This document shows, one piece after another, positions 25,431 through 34,630 of a stretch of DNA of 56,058 nucleotides. The stretch covers positions 1-56,058 of the forward strand of contig CALCCH010000667.1 of the NCBI GenBank assembly GCA_937899855.1, in the 5' to 3' direction. The stretch is from an uncultured Saprospirales bacterium. GTDB lineage: Bacteria; Bacteroidota; Bacteroidia; Chitinophagales; Saprospiraceae. The stretch's first letter is position 1; each line of letters starts with the position of its first letter. A program made the position numbers and the translations under genes. The notes beneath the pieces were generated by a model. It searched no databases. It was not told the DNA's origin and worked only from the letters and a program-made list of their open reading frames with translations.

Positions 25431-26486
25431 ATGCAAGTCCAACAAGTTATTCAGCACCTCGAAACGATTGCTCCCCCCAGTTATCAGGAGTCGTACGACA
25501 ACGCCGGCCTGCTGGTCGGCGATCCGCAGCAGGAAGTTACGGGGGTGTTGACCTGTTTGGATTCGACGGAGGCCGTACTCGACGAGGCCCAGCGCCGGGG
25601 TTGCAACTTGGTGGTGGCGCATCACCCCATCGTTTTTCGGGGTTTGAAGCGCTTGACGGGAAAGAATTACGTCGAGCGGGTCGTGATGCAGGCCATTCGG
25701 CAGGGCATTGCCATTTACGCCATCCACACCAACCTGGACAATGTTTACCACCGGGGCGTCAACGGGCGCATTGCCGAGCAATTGGGTTTGATCAACACCC
25801 GGATTCTGGCGCCCAAGGGCGTGATGAAGAAGCTGGTGACCTACGTGGCGGCCGATCATTCGGATACGTTGCGGCGGGAATTGGTCAAGGTGGGGGCGGG
25901 CCAGTTGCCGGGGCAGCGGGGCGATCGGAGCCACGCGGGTTTGGGCGTTGCCTATCAGCGGGGCCAGGGTCGGGCGGAGGTGCGACTGGAATTTCACTAC
26001 GCCGCCCCACAGGAGGGACGGATTTTACGGACCCTGCGCCAGTACCATCCCGAGTCGCCGGTGCCATACGAAGTACACGGCATTGACAACCGCCACCCGG
26101 AAGTGGGATCGGGTTTGATCGGGGAGTTGGCGGAGCCGGCTTACGAAAAGCCCTTCCTACAATTTGTCAAAAAGGCGATGAAAGTCGGGGTGATTCGGCA
26201 CACGCGGCTGCGGAGTCGTAAGATCGGAACGGTGGCCTTGTGTGGGGGAGCGGGCGGCTTCGTATTGGGGCGGGCCAAAGCGGCTGGAGCCGGCTTCTTT
26301 ATCACGGCCGATTACAAGTACCACGAATTTTTTGATGCCGACGGAGAAATCCTCATTGCCGACATTGGTCACTACGAGAGTGAACAATATACCGTCGAAT
26401 TACTTTCCTCTATAATTAGTACAAAATTTCGTACCTTTGCGGTTTATTCGACTGAGGTAAATACCAATCCGGTCAAATACACCTAA
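25431..26486 (+). CDS. Nif3-like dinuclear metal center protein
   Basis: A 351-residue member of the Nif3/DUF34 family, which binds two metal ions and may act as a GTP cyclohydrolase I type 2-like hydrolase; the true role is unsettled. Metal ligands are visible in VVAHHPIVF, AIHTNLDNV and, at the other end, ADIGHYESEQYT. An insert of about 100 residues in the middle (KKLVTYVAADHSDTLRREL...YHPESPVPYEV) is the CutA/PII-like domain common in longer family members. The frame extends back to 25209, but ATG 25431 gives the family start and lies past the end of rfaE2. The next gene's promoter lies inside its 3' end. Confidence 0.9.
   Translation: MQVQQVIQHLETIAPPSYQESYDNAGLLVGDPQQEVTGVLTCLDSTEAVLDEAQRRGCNLVVAHHPIVFRGLKRLTGKNYVERVVMQAIRQGIAIYAIHTNLDNVYHRGVNGRIAEQLGLINTRILAPKGVMKKLVTYVAADHSDTLRRELVKVGAGQLPGQRGDRSHAGLGVAYQRGQGRAEVRLEFHYAAPQEGRILRTLRQYHPESPVPYEVHGIDNRHPEVGSGLIGELAEPAYEKPFLQFVKKAMKVGVIRHTRLRSRKIGTVALCGGAGGFVLGRAKAAGAGFFITADYKYHEFFDADGEILIADIGHYESEQYTVELLSSIISTKFRTFAVYSTEVNTNPVKYT
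26432..26439 (+). promoter_or_regulatory. -7 promoter element TACCTTTG inside the end of the nif3-like gene
   Basis: Full consensus match, 66 bases before the ATG of the zinc-ribbon gene at 26505, giving that gene its own promoter. Confidence 0.55.
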
Positions 26487-26504
26487 GAAAATTCAATTTA
26501 ACTT

Positions 26505-27263
26505 ATGGCCAAAGAAACCACCATTGCCGAGAAGCTCAAGCAACTCTACGACCTGCAAATGATTGATACTGAGATCGATGGGATCGCCATCCTGAAGGGA
26601 GAGCTTCCGATGGAAGTGCGAGATTTGGAGGATGAAATCGCGGGTTTACAGACCAGAATTGACCGTTTGGCGCAGAATGTTGCCGACATGGAAGACAATG
26701 TGAACCGGCACCGCGCCAATATTGCGGAGGCGGAAGCGCTGATCGAACGTTACGAAAAGCAGATGGACAACGTCAAAAACAACCGCGAGTACGATGCGTT
26801 GTCGAAGGAATTGGAGTTGCAGAAGTTGGAAATCCAGCTGTCGGAAAAGAAAATTCGCGAGATGCAGTCGCAGGTGATGGCCAAGCAGGAGACCCTCAAG
26901 GCGGCCGAAGAGCGGATGGAATCGAAGCGGGAAGACCTGGAGGCCAAGAAGGTGGAACTGGAGCAAATTATCGAAAAGACGAATAAGGACGAAGAAAAGT
27001 TGATCAAAAAGCGGGAAAAGGCGGAAAAGAAGATCGAAAACCGCCTGTTGCGTTCTTACGAAAAAATTCGCAGCAGCTACCGCAACGGACTGGCCGTCGT
27101 TTCGATTAGCCGGGATTCTTGTGGGGGCTGTTTTAACAAAATCCCTCCCCAGGTTCAGGTCGAGATCGGGCTGTGTAAGAAGATCATCGCCTGTGAACAC
27201 TGTGGCCGAGTACTGGTAGACGAAGTGGCGATGAACAGCCCCGCCGAAACGTCCAAGGCCTAA
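26505..27263 (+). CDS. Coiled-coil C4 zinc-ribbon protein (CdsZ-like)
   Basis: A 252-residue protein with a very long antiparallel coiled coil (about residues 10-190, rich in Glu, Lys, Gln and Ala) and a C-terminal C4 zinc ribbon: SCGGCFNKIPPQ and, after about 20 residues, CEHCGRVLV. This layout is that of the zf-RING_7/CT398-type family, seen next to nif3-like genes in many phyla. The molecular role is not settled; links to secretion or RNA have been proposed. The ATG at 26505 (MAKETTIAEKLKQLY) is the family start. It has its own TACCTTTG promoter and ends at a hairpin. Confidence 0.88.
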   Translation: MAKETTIAEKLKQLYDLQMIDTEIDGIAILKGELPMEVRDLEDEIAGLQTRIDRLAQNVADMEDNVNRHRANIAEAEALIERYEKQMDNVKNNREYDALSKELELQKLEIQLSEKKIREMQSQVMAKQETLKAAEERMESKREDLEAKKVELEQIIEKTNKDEEKLIKKREKAEKKIENRLLRSYEKIRSSYRNGLAVVSISRDSCGGCFNKIPPQVQVEIGLCKKIIACEHCGRVLVDEVAMNSPAETSKA

Positions 27264-27290
27264 TCGCCCCCCGTACCACATCATCCTCAT

Positions 27291-27326
27291 CCAACCGCCC
27301 CGGAGTGCTACTCCCGGGGCGGTTGG
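27291..27326 (+). terminator. Strong G+C-rich hairpin after the zinc-ribbon gene
   Basis: Arms starting CCAACCGCCCCGG and ending CCGGGGCGGTTGG pair over 15 bases with one bulge and a five-base loop. Only a short T-run follows. Confidence 0.65.
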
Positions 27327-27352
27327 CGTTTGCGAATGGAAAAACCCAATCC

Positions 27353-28858
27353 GTGAAGCGCTCCTCCTGGCTCTTTCCCCTGCTCCTCGGCGTACTCCTG
27401 CTGCCACGCTCCAGCCCGCTAGTGGCCCAGGGCCACTTTGAATTTAGCCCCCTGGCTCGCCAAGCTTACGAGGAAGTCACCTCCCTCCGCTTTGCAGCCG
27501 CCCGCCAGAGCCTGCGCGAACTCGAACGCCGCGAACCCCAGAACCTCATCTACCACCTGGTAGACAATTATCTCGACTTTTTTACCCTCTTTATCGACGA
27601 GGACCAAAACGCTTTTCGCCGCCTGGAGCAAAACAAGGCCCAGCGCCTCCAAGCCATCCGTCGGGGCGATTCCTTTTCTCCCTACTACCGCTACTGTCAG
27701 GCCGAGATCAAGCTGCAATGGGCCCTGGTACGCCTCAAGTTTGAGGAATATTTTACCGCCTTCAACGAAGTCAAATCCGCCTACCGCCTCCTACAAAAAA
27801 ACACCGCCGACTACCCCTCCTTTGTCGCCAATCAAAAGAGCCTGGGCATCCTCCACGCCATGATTGGTACGGTACCGGACAACTACAAGTGGGGCGTCAA
27901 GCTACTCAGCGGAATGGACGGAACGATCGAACAGGGGCGGCAAGAAATCGAAGCCGTACTGGATTTTGCCCAGCGGGAAGATTTTGTCTTTGCGGAAGAG
28001 ACCGTGGTGATGTACGCTTTTTTGCTCCTCCACCTCAACAACCAGAGCGAAGCCGCCTGGTCGACCATCCACGGGCAGCAGCTCGACCACGAGCGCAACC
28101 CCTTGGCCACCTTCGTACTGGCCAATATCGCCATGCGTACGGGCCGCAACGACGAGGCCATCACCCTACTCGAAAAGCGCCCCCAAGGCCCGGAATACCA
28201 CCCCTTCCCCTATCTGGATTACCTGCTGGGCCTGGCCAAGCTCTACCGCCTCGACGAGGATGCCGACCGCTATCTGGAGGCTTACCTCGCCGCCTTCCAC
28301 GGCCGCAATTACATCAAGGAGGCTTACCAAAAACGGGCCTGGCACCACCTGCTCCGGGGCGACGAGGCGGCTTACCGCCGCGATATGGAGCGCTGCCAAA
28401 CCGAGGGCTTTGCCCTGGTGGAAGGCGATAAGACCGCCCAGCGCGAAGCGGAGCAGGGCTTGCTGCCCCACCCCACCCTGCTGCGGGCCCGGCTCTTGTT
28501 TGACGGCGGCTATTACGAACGGGCGGCGGTGCTGCTGGAGGAAACGCCCCTGGAAGCGACGGCGGAGGAACGTTTCCGGCTGGAGCACAGCTATCGTCTG
28601 GGCCGCATCCGCCACCGGCAGGGGCGGTTGGAGGCCGCGCTGGATCACTACGGCCGGACGATCGAGGCGGGGCGGGAGGCGCCGCAGTATTTTGCCTGCA
28701 ATGCGGCCCTGCAGGTGGGTCGGTTGTACGAGGGGCGGGCGGAGTACGCGCGGGCGCGGGAGTATTACCGGATTTGTTTGGACTTGCGGCCGGCGGAGTA
28801 CCGCAGTGGCTTGCACCAGCAGGCGAAGGCGGGTTTGAACCGGCTGCGGGGGCGTTGA
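27353..28858 (+). CDS. Exported tetratricopeptide-repeat protein
   Basis: A 501-residue protein with a signal peptide (KRSSWLFPLLLGVLLLP..VAQ) and helical TPR-type repeats throughout, clearest at the C-terminus (YRLGRIRHRQGRLEAALDHY, LQVGRLYEGRAEYARAREYY). The middle block GILHAMIGTVPDNYKWGVKLL then SGMDGTIEQG resembles the eukaryotic TTC39/Iml2 (DUF3808) pattern, a weak and unproven likeness. The start chosen is GTG at 27353; the longer frame from 27305 begins inside the preceding terminator. The strand remains very G+C-rich to the end. It should act in the periplasm, perhaps as a scaffold. Function unknown. Confidence 0.78.
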   Translation: MKRSSWLFPLLLGVLLLPRSSPLVAQGHFEFSPLARQAYEEVTSLRFAAARQSLRELERREPQNLIYHLVDNYLDFFTLFIDEDQNAFRRLEQNKAQRLQAIRRGDSFSPYYRYCQAEIKLQWALVRLKFEEYFTAFNEVKSAYRLLQKNTADYPSFVANQKSLGILHAMIGTVPDNYKWGVKLLSGMDGTIEQGRQEIEAVLDFAQREDFVFAEETVVMYAFLLLHLNNQSEAAWSTIHGQQLDHERNPLATFVLANIAMRTGRNDEAITLLEKRPQGPEYHPFPYLDYLLGLAKLYRLDEDADRYLEAYLAAFHGRNYIKEAYQKRAWHHLLRGDEAAYRRDMERCQTEGFALVEGDKTAQREAEQGLLPHPTLLRARLLFDGGYYERAAVLLEETPLEATAEERFRLEHSYRLGRIRHRQGRLEAALDHYGRTIEAGREAPQYFACNAALQVGRLYEGRAEYARAREYYRICLDLRPAEYRSGLHQQAKAGLNRLRGR

Positions 28859-28927
28859 CGGGGGCAAGGAGGGAGAAAATCTTTGTTTTTTTGCGGAAGG
28901 GGGGTTTTCAAAATGGGGGGAAAAGCG

Positions 28928-28935
28928 TATATTTG
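28928..28935 (+). promoter_or_regulatory. -7 promoter element TATATTTG (tRNA)
   Basis: Full consensus match 34 bases before the 5' end of the tRNA, as expected for a tRNA promoter in this phylum. Confidence 0.6.
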
Positions 28936-28969
28936 CCGTCCCTTTCGGGGGCGTTGTGCAAACGACGAT

Positions 28970-29043
28970 GGCGAGGTAGCTCAGCTGGTTAGAGCGCAGG
29001 ATTCATAATCCTGAGGTCGAGAGTTCAAGTCTCTCTCTCGCTA
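28970..29043 (+). tRNA. tRNA-Met (anticodon CAT)
   Basis: A complete 74-base cloverleaf: acceptor GGCGAGG with TCTCGCT (two G-U pairs), D arm GCTC/GAGC, anticodon arm CAGGA-TTCATAA-TCCTG with anticodon CAT, and T arm GAGAG-TTCAAGT-CTCTC. The discriminator is A; CCA is not encoded. The first pair G-U excludes the unpaired start typical of initiator tRNA, and three G-C pairs before the anticodon loop are absent. It is most likely elongator Met; the same anticodon is used by tRNA-Ile2 with lysidine, which cannot be ruled out by eye. Confidence 0.92.
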
Positions 29044-29054
29044 CCCTGACAATC

Positions 29055-29090
29055 AAGGAGTTATGCTGAATTTAGCATAGCTCCTTTTTC
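29055..29090 (+). terminator. Rho-independent terminator after the tRNA
   Basis: Arms AAGGAGTTATGCT and AGCATAGCTCCTT (one T-G pair) with a six-base loop, followed by TTTCTTT. It ends the tRNA transcript. Confidence 0.85.
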
Positions 29091-29147
29091 TTTGGGTACC
29101 ACATAGCTACCTTTTTTAACAACAGCCGCCCATCAACCACCAACCCC

Positions 29148-31616
29148 TCACTCCTTCTCCCCCACGCCCCCACTCAGCAGACCAATAGCGGGAGCACAAG
29201 ATGGGACGTAGTTACCTTTAGTACAAAACACCTCCAAATCTTCATAGCCCCGACGAACGGCTTTCGCCTCCCAGTCGAAAGCAAAACTTCCAGTGCCATT
29301 TTTCAACTCCTTCACCCGAAAACCTTCGGCCGTTTTTTCGACAACCGCCAAGCCGTAGGTATCGGCCGATAGGGGCGTCAGGTTTACCGTCAAAGAAGAT
29401 TCGTTAATGATCAATTGAAAGTGTTCGGAGAAGTTGACGAAGACCTCCCCATTTATAATACTCGCCGTCCCCCGTTCGTAGGCACCCGCCTCCGGCCCCT
29501 CCAGGCTGGTGTAGACGATTTCCTTGCTGGGATCTTTGGGATGATCCGTAACGAAGTTTTTTAAATCCGCCTCGATCCGGCCTCGACCATTTTCATCGAC
29601 ATACATGTAAGCATCCGCCTCATTGGTCATTTGATTTCCACTGGCTCCGTACACTCCAATGTAGCCGTGATTGGGGAAGCCTTCGAGGCTAGTCATGAGA
29701 TTGTTGTACTGCAAGTTTGGACCATTAGCGAGGAAGTAGCCGCCCTCATCGGACAGCACCCCCATCTCGCTGGTCTTTCCCAGGGGTAAGCCACTGGAAT
29801 TGTAAACCGTGACCACCCCCGTGGAAGGGGCATTGTCATAGGAGGTCAGTACCACATTGGCCGATCCGTTTGCCCCAAAAGTACTGAGGGCACCATTGTC
29901 TACATTGGTTACGTTCTGCACCACCCGGTTTGAACCCTGCTTATTGGAAAGTCGGATCGCCCCTCCGTAGGGATCGTAATTGTCCATCGCCAACAAATTA
30001 CTGTTGGTAAAAGCATCGTTCAGGTACAACCCCGCCCCCGACCAATCGGCCCTTAGCGAGATCGCCGAATTTACTCTTCCGACGTCAAATACGTCGATTC
30101 CCCAGGGCGTTTGTATCACATTGTCCAGTGGAGAATAAATTCTGACGGAAGGATTCGCAGGGTCGCCCAAGTAAATATCGTCATCCGCAAAAAGATTATC
30201 CATCACCCGTACGGCTCCCTGCTGGTAGATGGCGGTGTCCAGACTTCGTGTCCATACCGAATTCCCCAGGCCACTCAAGTCAACGGACCTCGACAGGCCA
30301 CCTTCGATGATGTTCAGAATGGAATTGTTGAGGAACATTCCCTGAATCAATTCATTGCTTGGACTACTGTCCGCATCGTTGACGCCATCCTGTAGGATAC
30401 TCAAATCCAATTCGTTACCATTTTCAATGGACAGGAGCGTTCCGCTGAGAAATAAATTCTGGTCATCGCTCCCATTTGGAGTGATGAGGCTGGAGAGGTC
30501 CACGGCGTTGCCGTTCTCTATTCGTAAATTTGTACCAATCAAAGCAAGCGTTTGATCATCCGTATTATTCTGAATCACGCTAGCCAGGTCGATTCCTACC
30601 CCATTGCTAATGAAAATTTCCGTACCGGATAAACTCAAATTTTGTAGCTCGTTGGTGGGGTCGCTGTCCGCATCGTTCACCCCATCCCTCAGCCCGCTTA
30701 AATCAACCGTATTGCCATTCTCAATCGACAGGAGATCATTACTACCGAGGAACAATCTTTGATCATCTTTGGCCAAGGAATTAATGGCGCCACTGATGTC
30801 GACCGCGTTGGCGCTGGAAAGACGGAGGGTAGTCCCCGTAAGCGATAAGTTCTGGATTTCATTTTGAGGGTTGTTGTCCGCATCATCGACGCCATCTTGT
30901 ACCAGGCTAAGATCCACACTGTTGCCATCCAGGATGGTGAGGGTGGTACCGTTCAAACTCAGGGTCTGGTCGTCGGTGTCGACGCTACTCAGCAGATTCA
31001 CAAGATCGATGGTATTGCCATCGGAAATGCTTAATTGGGTACCCACTAGGCTCAGCCGTTGCAACTCATTGGTAGAGTCGTCGTCATTATTTAGAGGGAT
31101 GGCGGGTAGCTGTACCCGATTGGCACCAGAAATGATGAGCTCATTGGTCAGGTCGTCAAAGGCAATGGATTGAATCTCATTGCCAGGATCGGTATCCAAA
31201 TCATTGGCAGCAGAGCCCGCCTGTTCCGCGTAGAGTGCGTAGGGTACGGATACGAACTGACTGATTCCCATCAGGGAGAATACGCCATCCCCATCGGCAT
31301 CCATTTCAATCTGTAGAAAAAAATCATTTGCGCCCCATTCGATCATTTCAAAGTCACTAATATCCGCAACACCATTGCCGATGTAAAAGGAAAAGATACC
31401 CAGGTCGCTCGTTGTGGCTTGGTGCAACTCTCGATAAACTTCTTCCCCCTGTGGATTACCCTTGAGTACCGTGAGGCGAATAGCAATTTCTCGGTTCTTA
31501 ATGGGAGTATTGTCTACATCTCTTGCCGCTGCCTGATATTTTATATTTTGGGGAACCTGAGCCATTGAGAGGTTCGCCAACAGGAGTAGATTAAGAATTA
31601 TTACAAAAGTTTTCAT
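29148..31616 (-). CDS. Exported fibre-like protein with tandem DDQxLxLxGTxLxIxxGNxVDLS repeats
   Basis: An 822-residue protein with a signal peptide (MKTFVIILNLLLLANLSMAQ). A head domain (~22-130) has the KYQAAARD..IAIRLTVLKG pattern common in Bacteroidota surface fibres. About residues 165-430 form tandem ~35-45-residue repeats with a GNxVDLS core and Asp/Asn-rich turns (NDADSDPTNEL). A large beta-rich region follows. Near the C-terminus, YTSLEGPEAGAYERGTAS resembles the end domain of tail-fibre-like proteins. No type IX sorting domain is at the C-terminus. It is the last gene of a five-gene operon, 31 bases after the gene upstream. A trimeric, beta-helical surface fibre or adhesin is inferred; no enzymatic motif is seen. 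Confidence 0.8.
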   Translation of the reverse strand: MKTFVIILNLLLLANLSMAQVPQNIKYQAAARDVDNTPIKNREIAIRLTVLKGNPQGEEVYRELHQATTSDLGIFSFYIGNGVADISDFEMIEWGANDFFLQIEMDADGDGVFSLMGISQFVSVPYALYAEQAGSAANDLDTDPGNEIQSIAFDDLTNELIISGANRVQLPAIPLNNDDDSTNELQRLSLVGTQLSISDGNTIDLVNLLSSVDTDDQTLSLNGTTLTILDGNSVDLSLVQDGVDDADNNPQNEIQNLSLTGTTLRLSSANAVDISGAINSLAKDDQRLFLGSNDLLSIENGNTVDLSGLRDGVNDADSDPTNELQNLSLSGTEIFISNGVGIDLASVIQNNTDDQTLALIGTNLRIENGNAVDLSSLITPNGSDDQNLFLSGTLLSIENGNELDLSILQDGVNDADSSPSNELIQGMFLNNSILNIIEGGLSRSVDLSGLGNSVWTRSLDTAIYQQGAVRVMDNLFADDDIYLGDPANPSVRIYSPLDNVIQTPWGIDVFDVGRVNSAISLRADWSGAGLYLNDAFTNSNLLAMDNYDPYGGAIRLSNKQGSNRVVQNVTNVDNGALSTFGANGSANVVLTSYDNAPSTGVVTVYNSSGLPLGKTSEMGVLSDEGGYFLANGPNLQYNNLMTSLEGFPNHGYIGVYGASGNQMTNEADAYMYVDENGRGRIEADLKNFVTDHPKDPSKEIVYTSLEGPEAGAYERGTASIINGEVFVNFSEHFQLIINESSLTVNLTPLSADTYGLAVVEKTAEGFRVKELKNGTGSFAFDWEAKAVRRGYEDLEVFCTKGNYVPSCAPAIGLLSGGVGEKE
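30330..31120 (-). repeat. Coding tandem repeats of the fibre-like protein
   Basis: About seven imperfect repeat units, each built as (D/N)DQxLxLxGTxLxIxxGNxVDLS or the Asp-rich NDADxxPxNELQNLSLxGT variant. The two types alternate. Divergence between units is high, so recent expansion is unlikely. Confidence 0.7.
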
Positions 31617-31647
31617 TGTACAGTTGTTTGAACTTTAGTGAAGGAGG

Positions 31648-32226
31648 TCAAGGGACGACCACAAATTTTGAAAACCGGTAGTACCGCAAAGGCTTATCCG
31701 AAAGCGGGCCATTCTCAAATTCTTCGGCGTACAGACGCTGCCCGTCGACAATAAATGATAAAAAGTAGACTCCAGCCGCCTGGTTCGGCAAGGCCATCTC
31801 AATGCTCAACTCCTCGGTATGGAGATTGGGAAAAATGGTGGAGTGCTCCAATTGGCCAAGGGAGTTGTAAACTTCAATCGCTAAGCTGGCTCCGTTAGAA
31901 ACGCCGACGACCAGATTAAAATTTCCATTGTTGGGGTTGGGAAAAAGGTTAAACAATTGGAAGTTGTTGACGTAATTGAACTCCGCTAAGTCGCCTTGTT
32001 GGAAGCCCTGGGAGAGCTGGAGCTCATCTTGTTCTATCCACTCTACGATGGGTTCTCCAATGGAAAAATGCAAATTCCCTTCACTTTCATTTTTAAAATA
32101 GCCACCATCCGTACCGACGTAGGTACGCAACAAGTCCTGGGCCAGAGGCCGTTCGGGATAGAGGCAAATTAAGAGTATCCAGCCACAACAGTAAAATAGA
32201 TGTCTCAACTTTTTGGTAGCTTTCAT
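31648..32226 (-). CDS. Small exported protein with type IX secretion sorting-like domain
   Basis: A 192-residue protein. A signal peptide (about residues 1-29, LFYCCGWILLICLYPERPLAQ) precedes a short domain (GGYFKNESEGNLHFSIGEP). From about residue 92 a Por-type sorting domain follows: LFNLFPNPNNGNFNLVV, then IEVYNSLGQ and GVYFLSFIVDGQRLY. It should be exported through the type IX system. The sorting domain normally ends at the C-terminus; here some 20 further residues follow (PLRYYRFSKFVVVP), which is unusual. It lies 10 bases after the beta-barrel gene and 31 before the fibre-like gene. Cargo function unknown. Confidence 0.78.
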   Translation of the reverse strand: MKATKKLRHLFYCCGWILLICLYPERPLAQDLLRTYVGTDGGYFKNESEGNLHFSIGEPIVEWIEQDELQLSQGFQQGDLAEFNYVNNFQLFNLFPNPNNGNFNLVVGVSNGASLAIEVYNSLGQLEHSTIFPNLHTEELSIEMALPNQAAGVYFLSFIVDGQRLYAEEFENGPLSDKPLRYYRFSKFVVVP

Positions 32227-32236
32227 CGCAGTAGAT

Positions 32237-34618
32237 TTAAGGAATGCGGCGAGATCTTTTTAAATAAAAATGTTTGGTCGGTAGGTCAAACAGGGGGAGA
32301 TTGGCACCCACGTTTAAAAAATAGTCTTCGTACAAAAAGTCGTATCCCGCTTCGACCTGTAGGAATTTTTGAACATAAGCAAGCCCCAGGATCGGCTTTT
32401 GCGTATTGATCCGCTGCAAGTCAATGGCGTAGGTAGCGTCCGCATTTCGATTTAAAGCGTCGTTGTACTCCCCAGAGAAATTATTCCATACCTCCCCCTT
32501 GGCGTGGGATAAGCCAATCATCAGATACAAGGGAACGGGTTTGAGGTAGGTGTAAACGTAGCAGCCAAAGTTTATGGTAAACAAATTGGCCTGAGTAGAT
32601 TCGTACTGTAATGGTCGGTAAGCCACTCCATCGCGATCAAAGCGACGACTGATTTCGTCAACCTGCCATTGGGTGTAGTGGTATTCGGGCAAGGTCGATT
32701 TTGACCGTTGAATATTACCCAACCACGCGCCGACCAAGTAGTAAATCGAGAAACCAAAACTGGACAAATTGACGCTTCGCCCAGCCCGGTCAATGGGGTC
32801 ATACTGGGCCAGATTCCCCAAGGGCGTTTGGAATGGTCGGGAGACCAAGCTAAAGTTTAATCCAATGAACAGCGTACTGTCGTGGACCTCGCGTCTGATT
32901 TTTTTATTTTCTGCTTCGAGTTTTGAGTTGGTGTACTGGAGCGATAATTTTTCTCGTCTTAATCGTTTTACCTCCGTTCTACATTTCTTTAGGTCATCAA
33001 TTACCATTACCAGTCTAGCTCTACAGCTGGATAAGCTATCGGAGACGGAAGCACAGGGACTATGGTAACGGAAACGAAGGTGTTCCTTGGTGGATTTCCC
33101 ACTACTATTTTTGGCGATAATCCTGACATTTGTATTGGCACCATCAATCCGGGTATTGAGTTCAAACAGGCCGGTTGAAAGCAACTGAAGTTGGGGATCA
33201 AAGTCAAAGTCGATTTTTTTGCCATCCACCAACACTTCAATATCTTCTTGCCGCTCCACCTCGCGTACAATTGCGGTGATGTAGGTACTGGTATCGCTGA
33301 TTCTTTGCTTATCCGAAAAAATATCGGTCAGCGGATGAGTGATGGTAATACTTGGCTTTTCAAGTTGACCTAAAACCACCAGGGTAAAATCGTCGTAGTG
33401 TACGCCATGCTCGTTTGCGGCGACTACTACGAGGTGGTTCTCACCTTGCTGTAACGGAACCTCCGCTTGTAAAGAACCCCGAGAAAATTGCAAGCTTCTC
33501 CGGTCGTAGACCTTTCCGTTGGCGATGCAATACAGTTTGTGCTCATCCTCCGTCCGCAGCCCCGTAATCACTGCCGATAGCTGGAGCACCTTGAGGTTGC
33601 GAACCGTATCGCCAAGACGGTTTTGAAGGGAGACCTGGGGCAATTGAAAACTTTGTTGATTTTCATAGCTGATCGTAGCGGATTCCACCGCCTGGCCCGC
33701 ACTATTTTTAGCAAGGATGTTGATTACATTCCGACCGGGCAAAAGGGCCAACTTTTGCTTGAGCTGACCTCTTCTAAAATTGAATTTTTTCTGCACGACG
33801 CCATTCAGCAGTAGTTGAATCTCATCCTTTGCCTCTACTCCCGTGATGTTGGCACTGATGCTGAACACCTCTTCTTCCGTTGTACCCGCGCCACTTTGTG
33901 GAGCCAAGAACGAGATACTCGGAAGGGCGCGTGTGGGCTCCGAGGTGCTGGGCCGTTGGGATGGAACTTGGGATGGGGGTAAGGAAGGGCTTGTATAGGT
34001 AGCGTAGAGGCTGTCTAATGCCAGTGGCTCCTCGGTACACTTCATCTTGTCACCTTCAAACTCAATGGAAAGAAAACTTACTTTAAAAGCACCTCCTACG
34101 CGCCAGTAGCGGAGGTAAGCCAGTCTGTGGTGGAAGCCATCTTTACGTGGCTTACAGTACTTTTCATCAACTTCAAATTTACTTTTAAATTTAACGATGA
34201 CCTTTTTCTCCGCTTCCCAATACTCTGCCACACAGACATCTTTATAATCTACCGCCTCTGCGCTAGTGAAGTACCTAAAATTGAGAAATTCTCTAAAGCT
34301 ACGACTGGTAGATGCTATGTTTTTCCCGTTCTTTCTACAAGAAATATAAACCCGGGCGTTTGGCTCCACCAAAGCATCTTTGCCCAATTTTCTTTGATAA
34401 AGGGAATCAATTTGGCCTTTGATTCGATTTCCGTCCACCGAGGTGGTGGCTTCCGATCTTTGCTTTAACCGAAATGCTGCTTCCCGTTTTACATTGAAGT
34501 AGTGTTTGATCAAACGTTCCGAAGCGCGCCGTATTTGGTCGCGATCTCCATCGGTCAACTGAGCATCAGCCGAATAAGCCAGCAGGGCAAAAAGGAAAAT
34601 TAGGCTTGTACATTTCAT
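32237..34618 (-). CDS. Exported Ig-like / coiled-coil / beta-barrel protein
   Basis: A 793-residue protein in sections. There is a signal peptide (1-19), an alpha/beta region with cysteines (~20-215), and a Pro/Ser-rich linker (~218-240). Next are two or three Ig-like beta domains (ISFLAPQSGAGTTEEEVFSISANITGV and ITHPLTDIF). A short Cys-containing coiled coil (~540-580, LSSCRARLVMVIDDLKKC) and a C-terminal ~200-residue region follow. This last region has alternating aromatic strands (GLNFSLVSRPF, INFGCYVYTYLKPVPLYLMIGLSHAKGEVW, LNVGANLPLF) typical of an outer-membrane beta-barrel. No close family is known to me. It lies between the Kazal lipoprotein (12 bases) and the sorting-domain gene (10 bases), and could be the membrane anchor of the operon's products. 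Confidence 0.75.
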   Translation of the reverse strand: MKCTSLIFLFALLAYSADAQLTDGDRDQIRRASERLIKHYFNVKREAAFRLKQRSEATTSVDGNRIKGQIDSLYQRKLGKDALVEPNARVYISCRKNGKNIASTSRSFREFLNFRYFTSAEAVDYKDVCVAEYWEAEKKVIVKFKSKFEVDEKYCKPRKDGFHHRLAYLRYWRVGGAFKVSFLSIEFEGDKMKCTEEPLALDSLYATYTSPSLPPSQVPSQRPSTSEPTRALPSISFLAPQSGAGTTEEEVFSISANITGVEAKDEIQLLLNGVVQKKFNFRRGQLKQKLALLPGRNVINILAKNSAGQAVESATISYENQQSFQLPQVSLQNRLGDTVRNLKVLQLSAVITGLRTEDEHKLYCIANGKVYDRRSLQFSRGSLQAEVPLQQGENHLVVVAANEHGVHYDDFTLVVLGQLEKPSITITHPLTDIFSDKQRISDTSTYITAIVREVERQEDIEVLVDGKKIDFDFDPQLQLLSTGLFELNTRIDGANTNVRIIAKNSSGKSTKEHLRFRYHSPCASVSDSLSSCRARLVMVIDDLKKCRTEVKRLRREKLSLQYTNSKLEAENKKIRREVHDSTLFIGLNFSLVSRPFQTPLGNLAQYDPIDRAGRSVNLSSFGFSIYYLVGAWLGNIQRSKSTLPEYHYTQWQVDEISRRFDRDGVAYRPLQYESTQANLFTINFGCYVYTYLKPVPLYLMIGLSHAKGEVWNNFSGEYNDALNRNADATYAIDLQRINTQKPILGLAYVQKFLQVEAGYDFLYEDYFLNVGANLPLFDLPTKHFYLKRSRRIP

Positions 34619-34630
34619 GGCTAATCCGGC

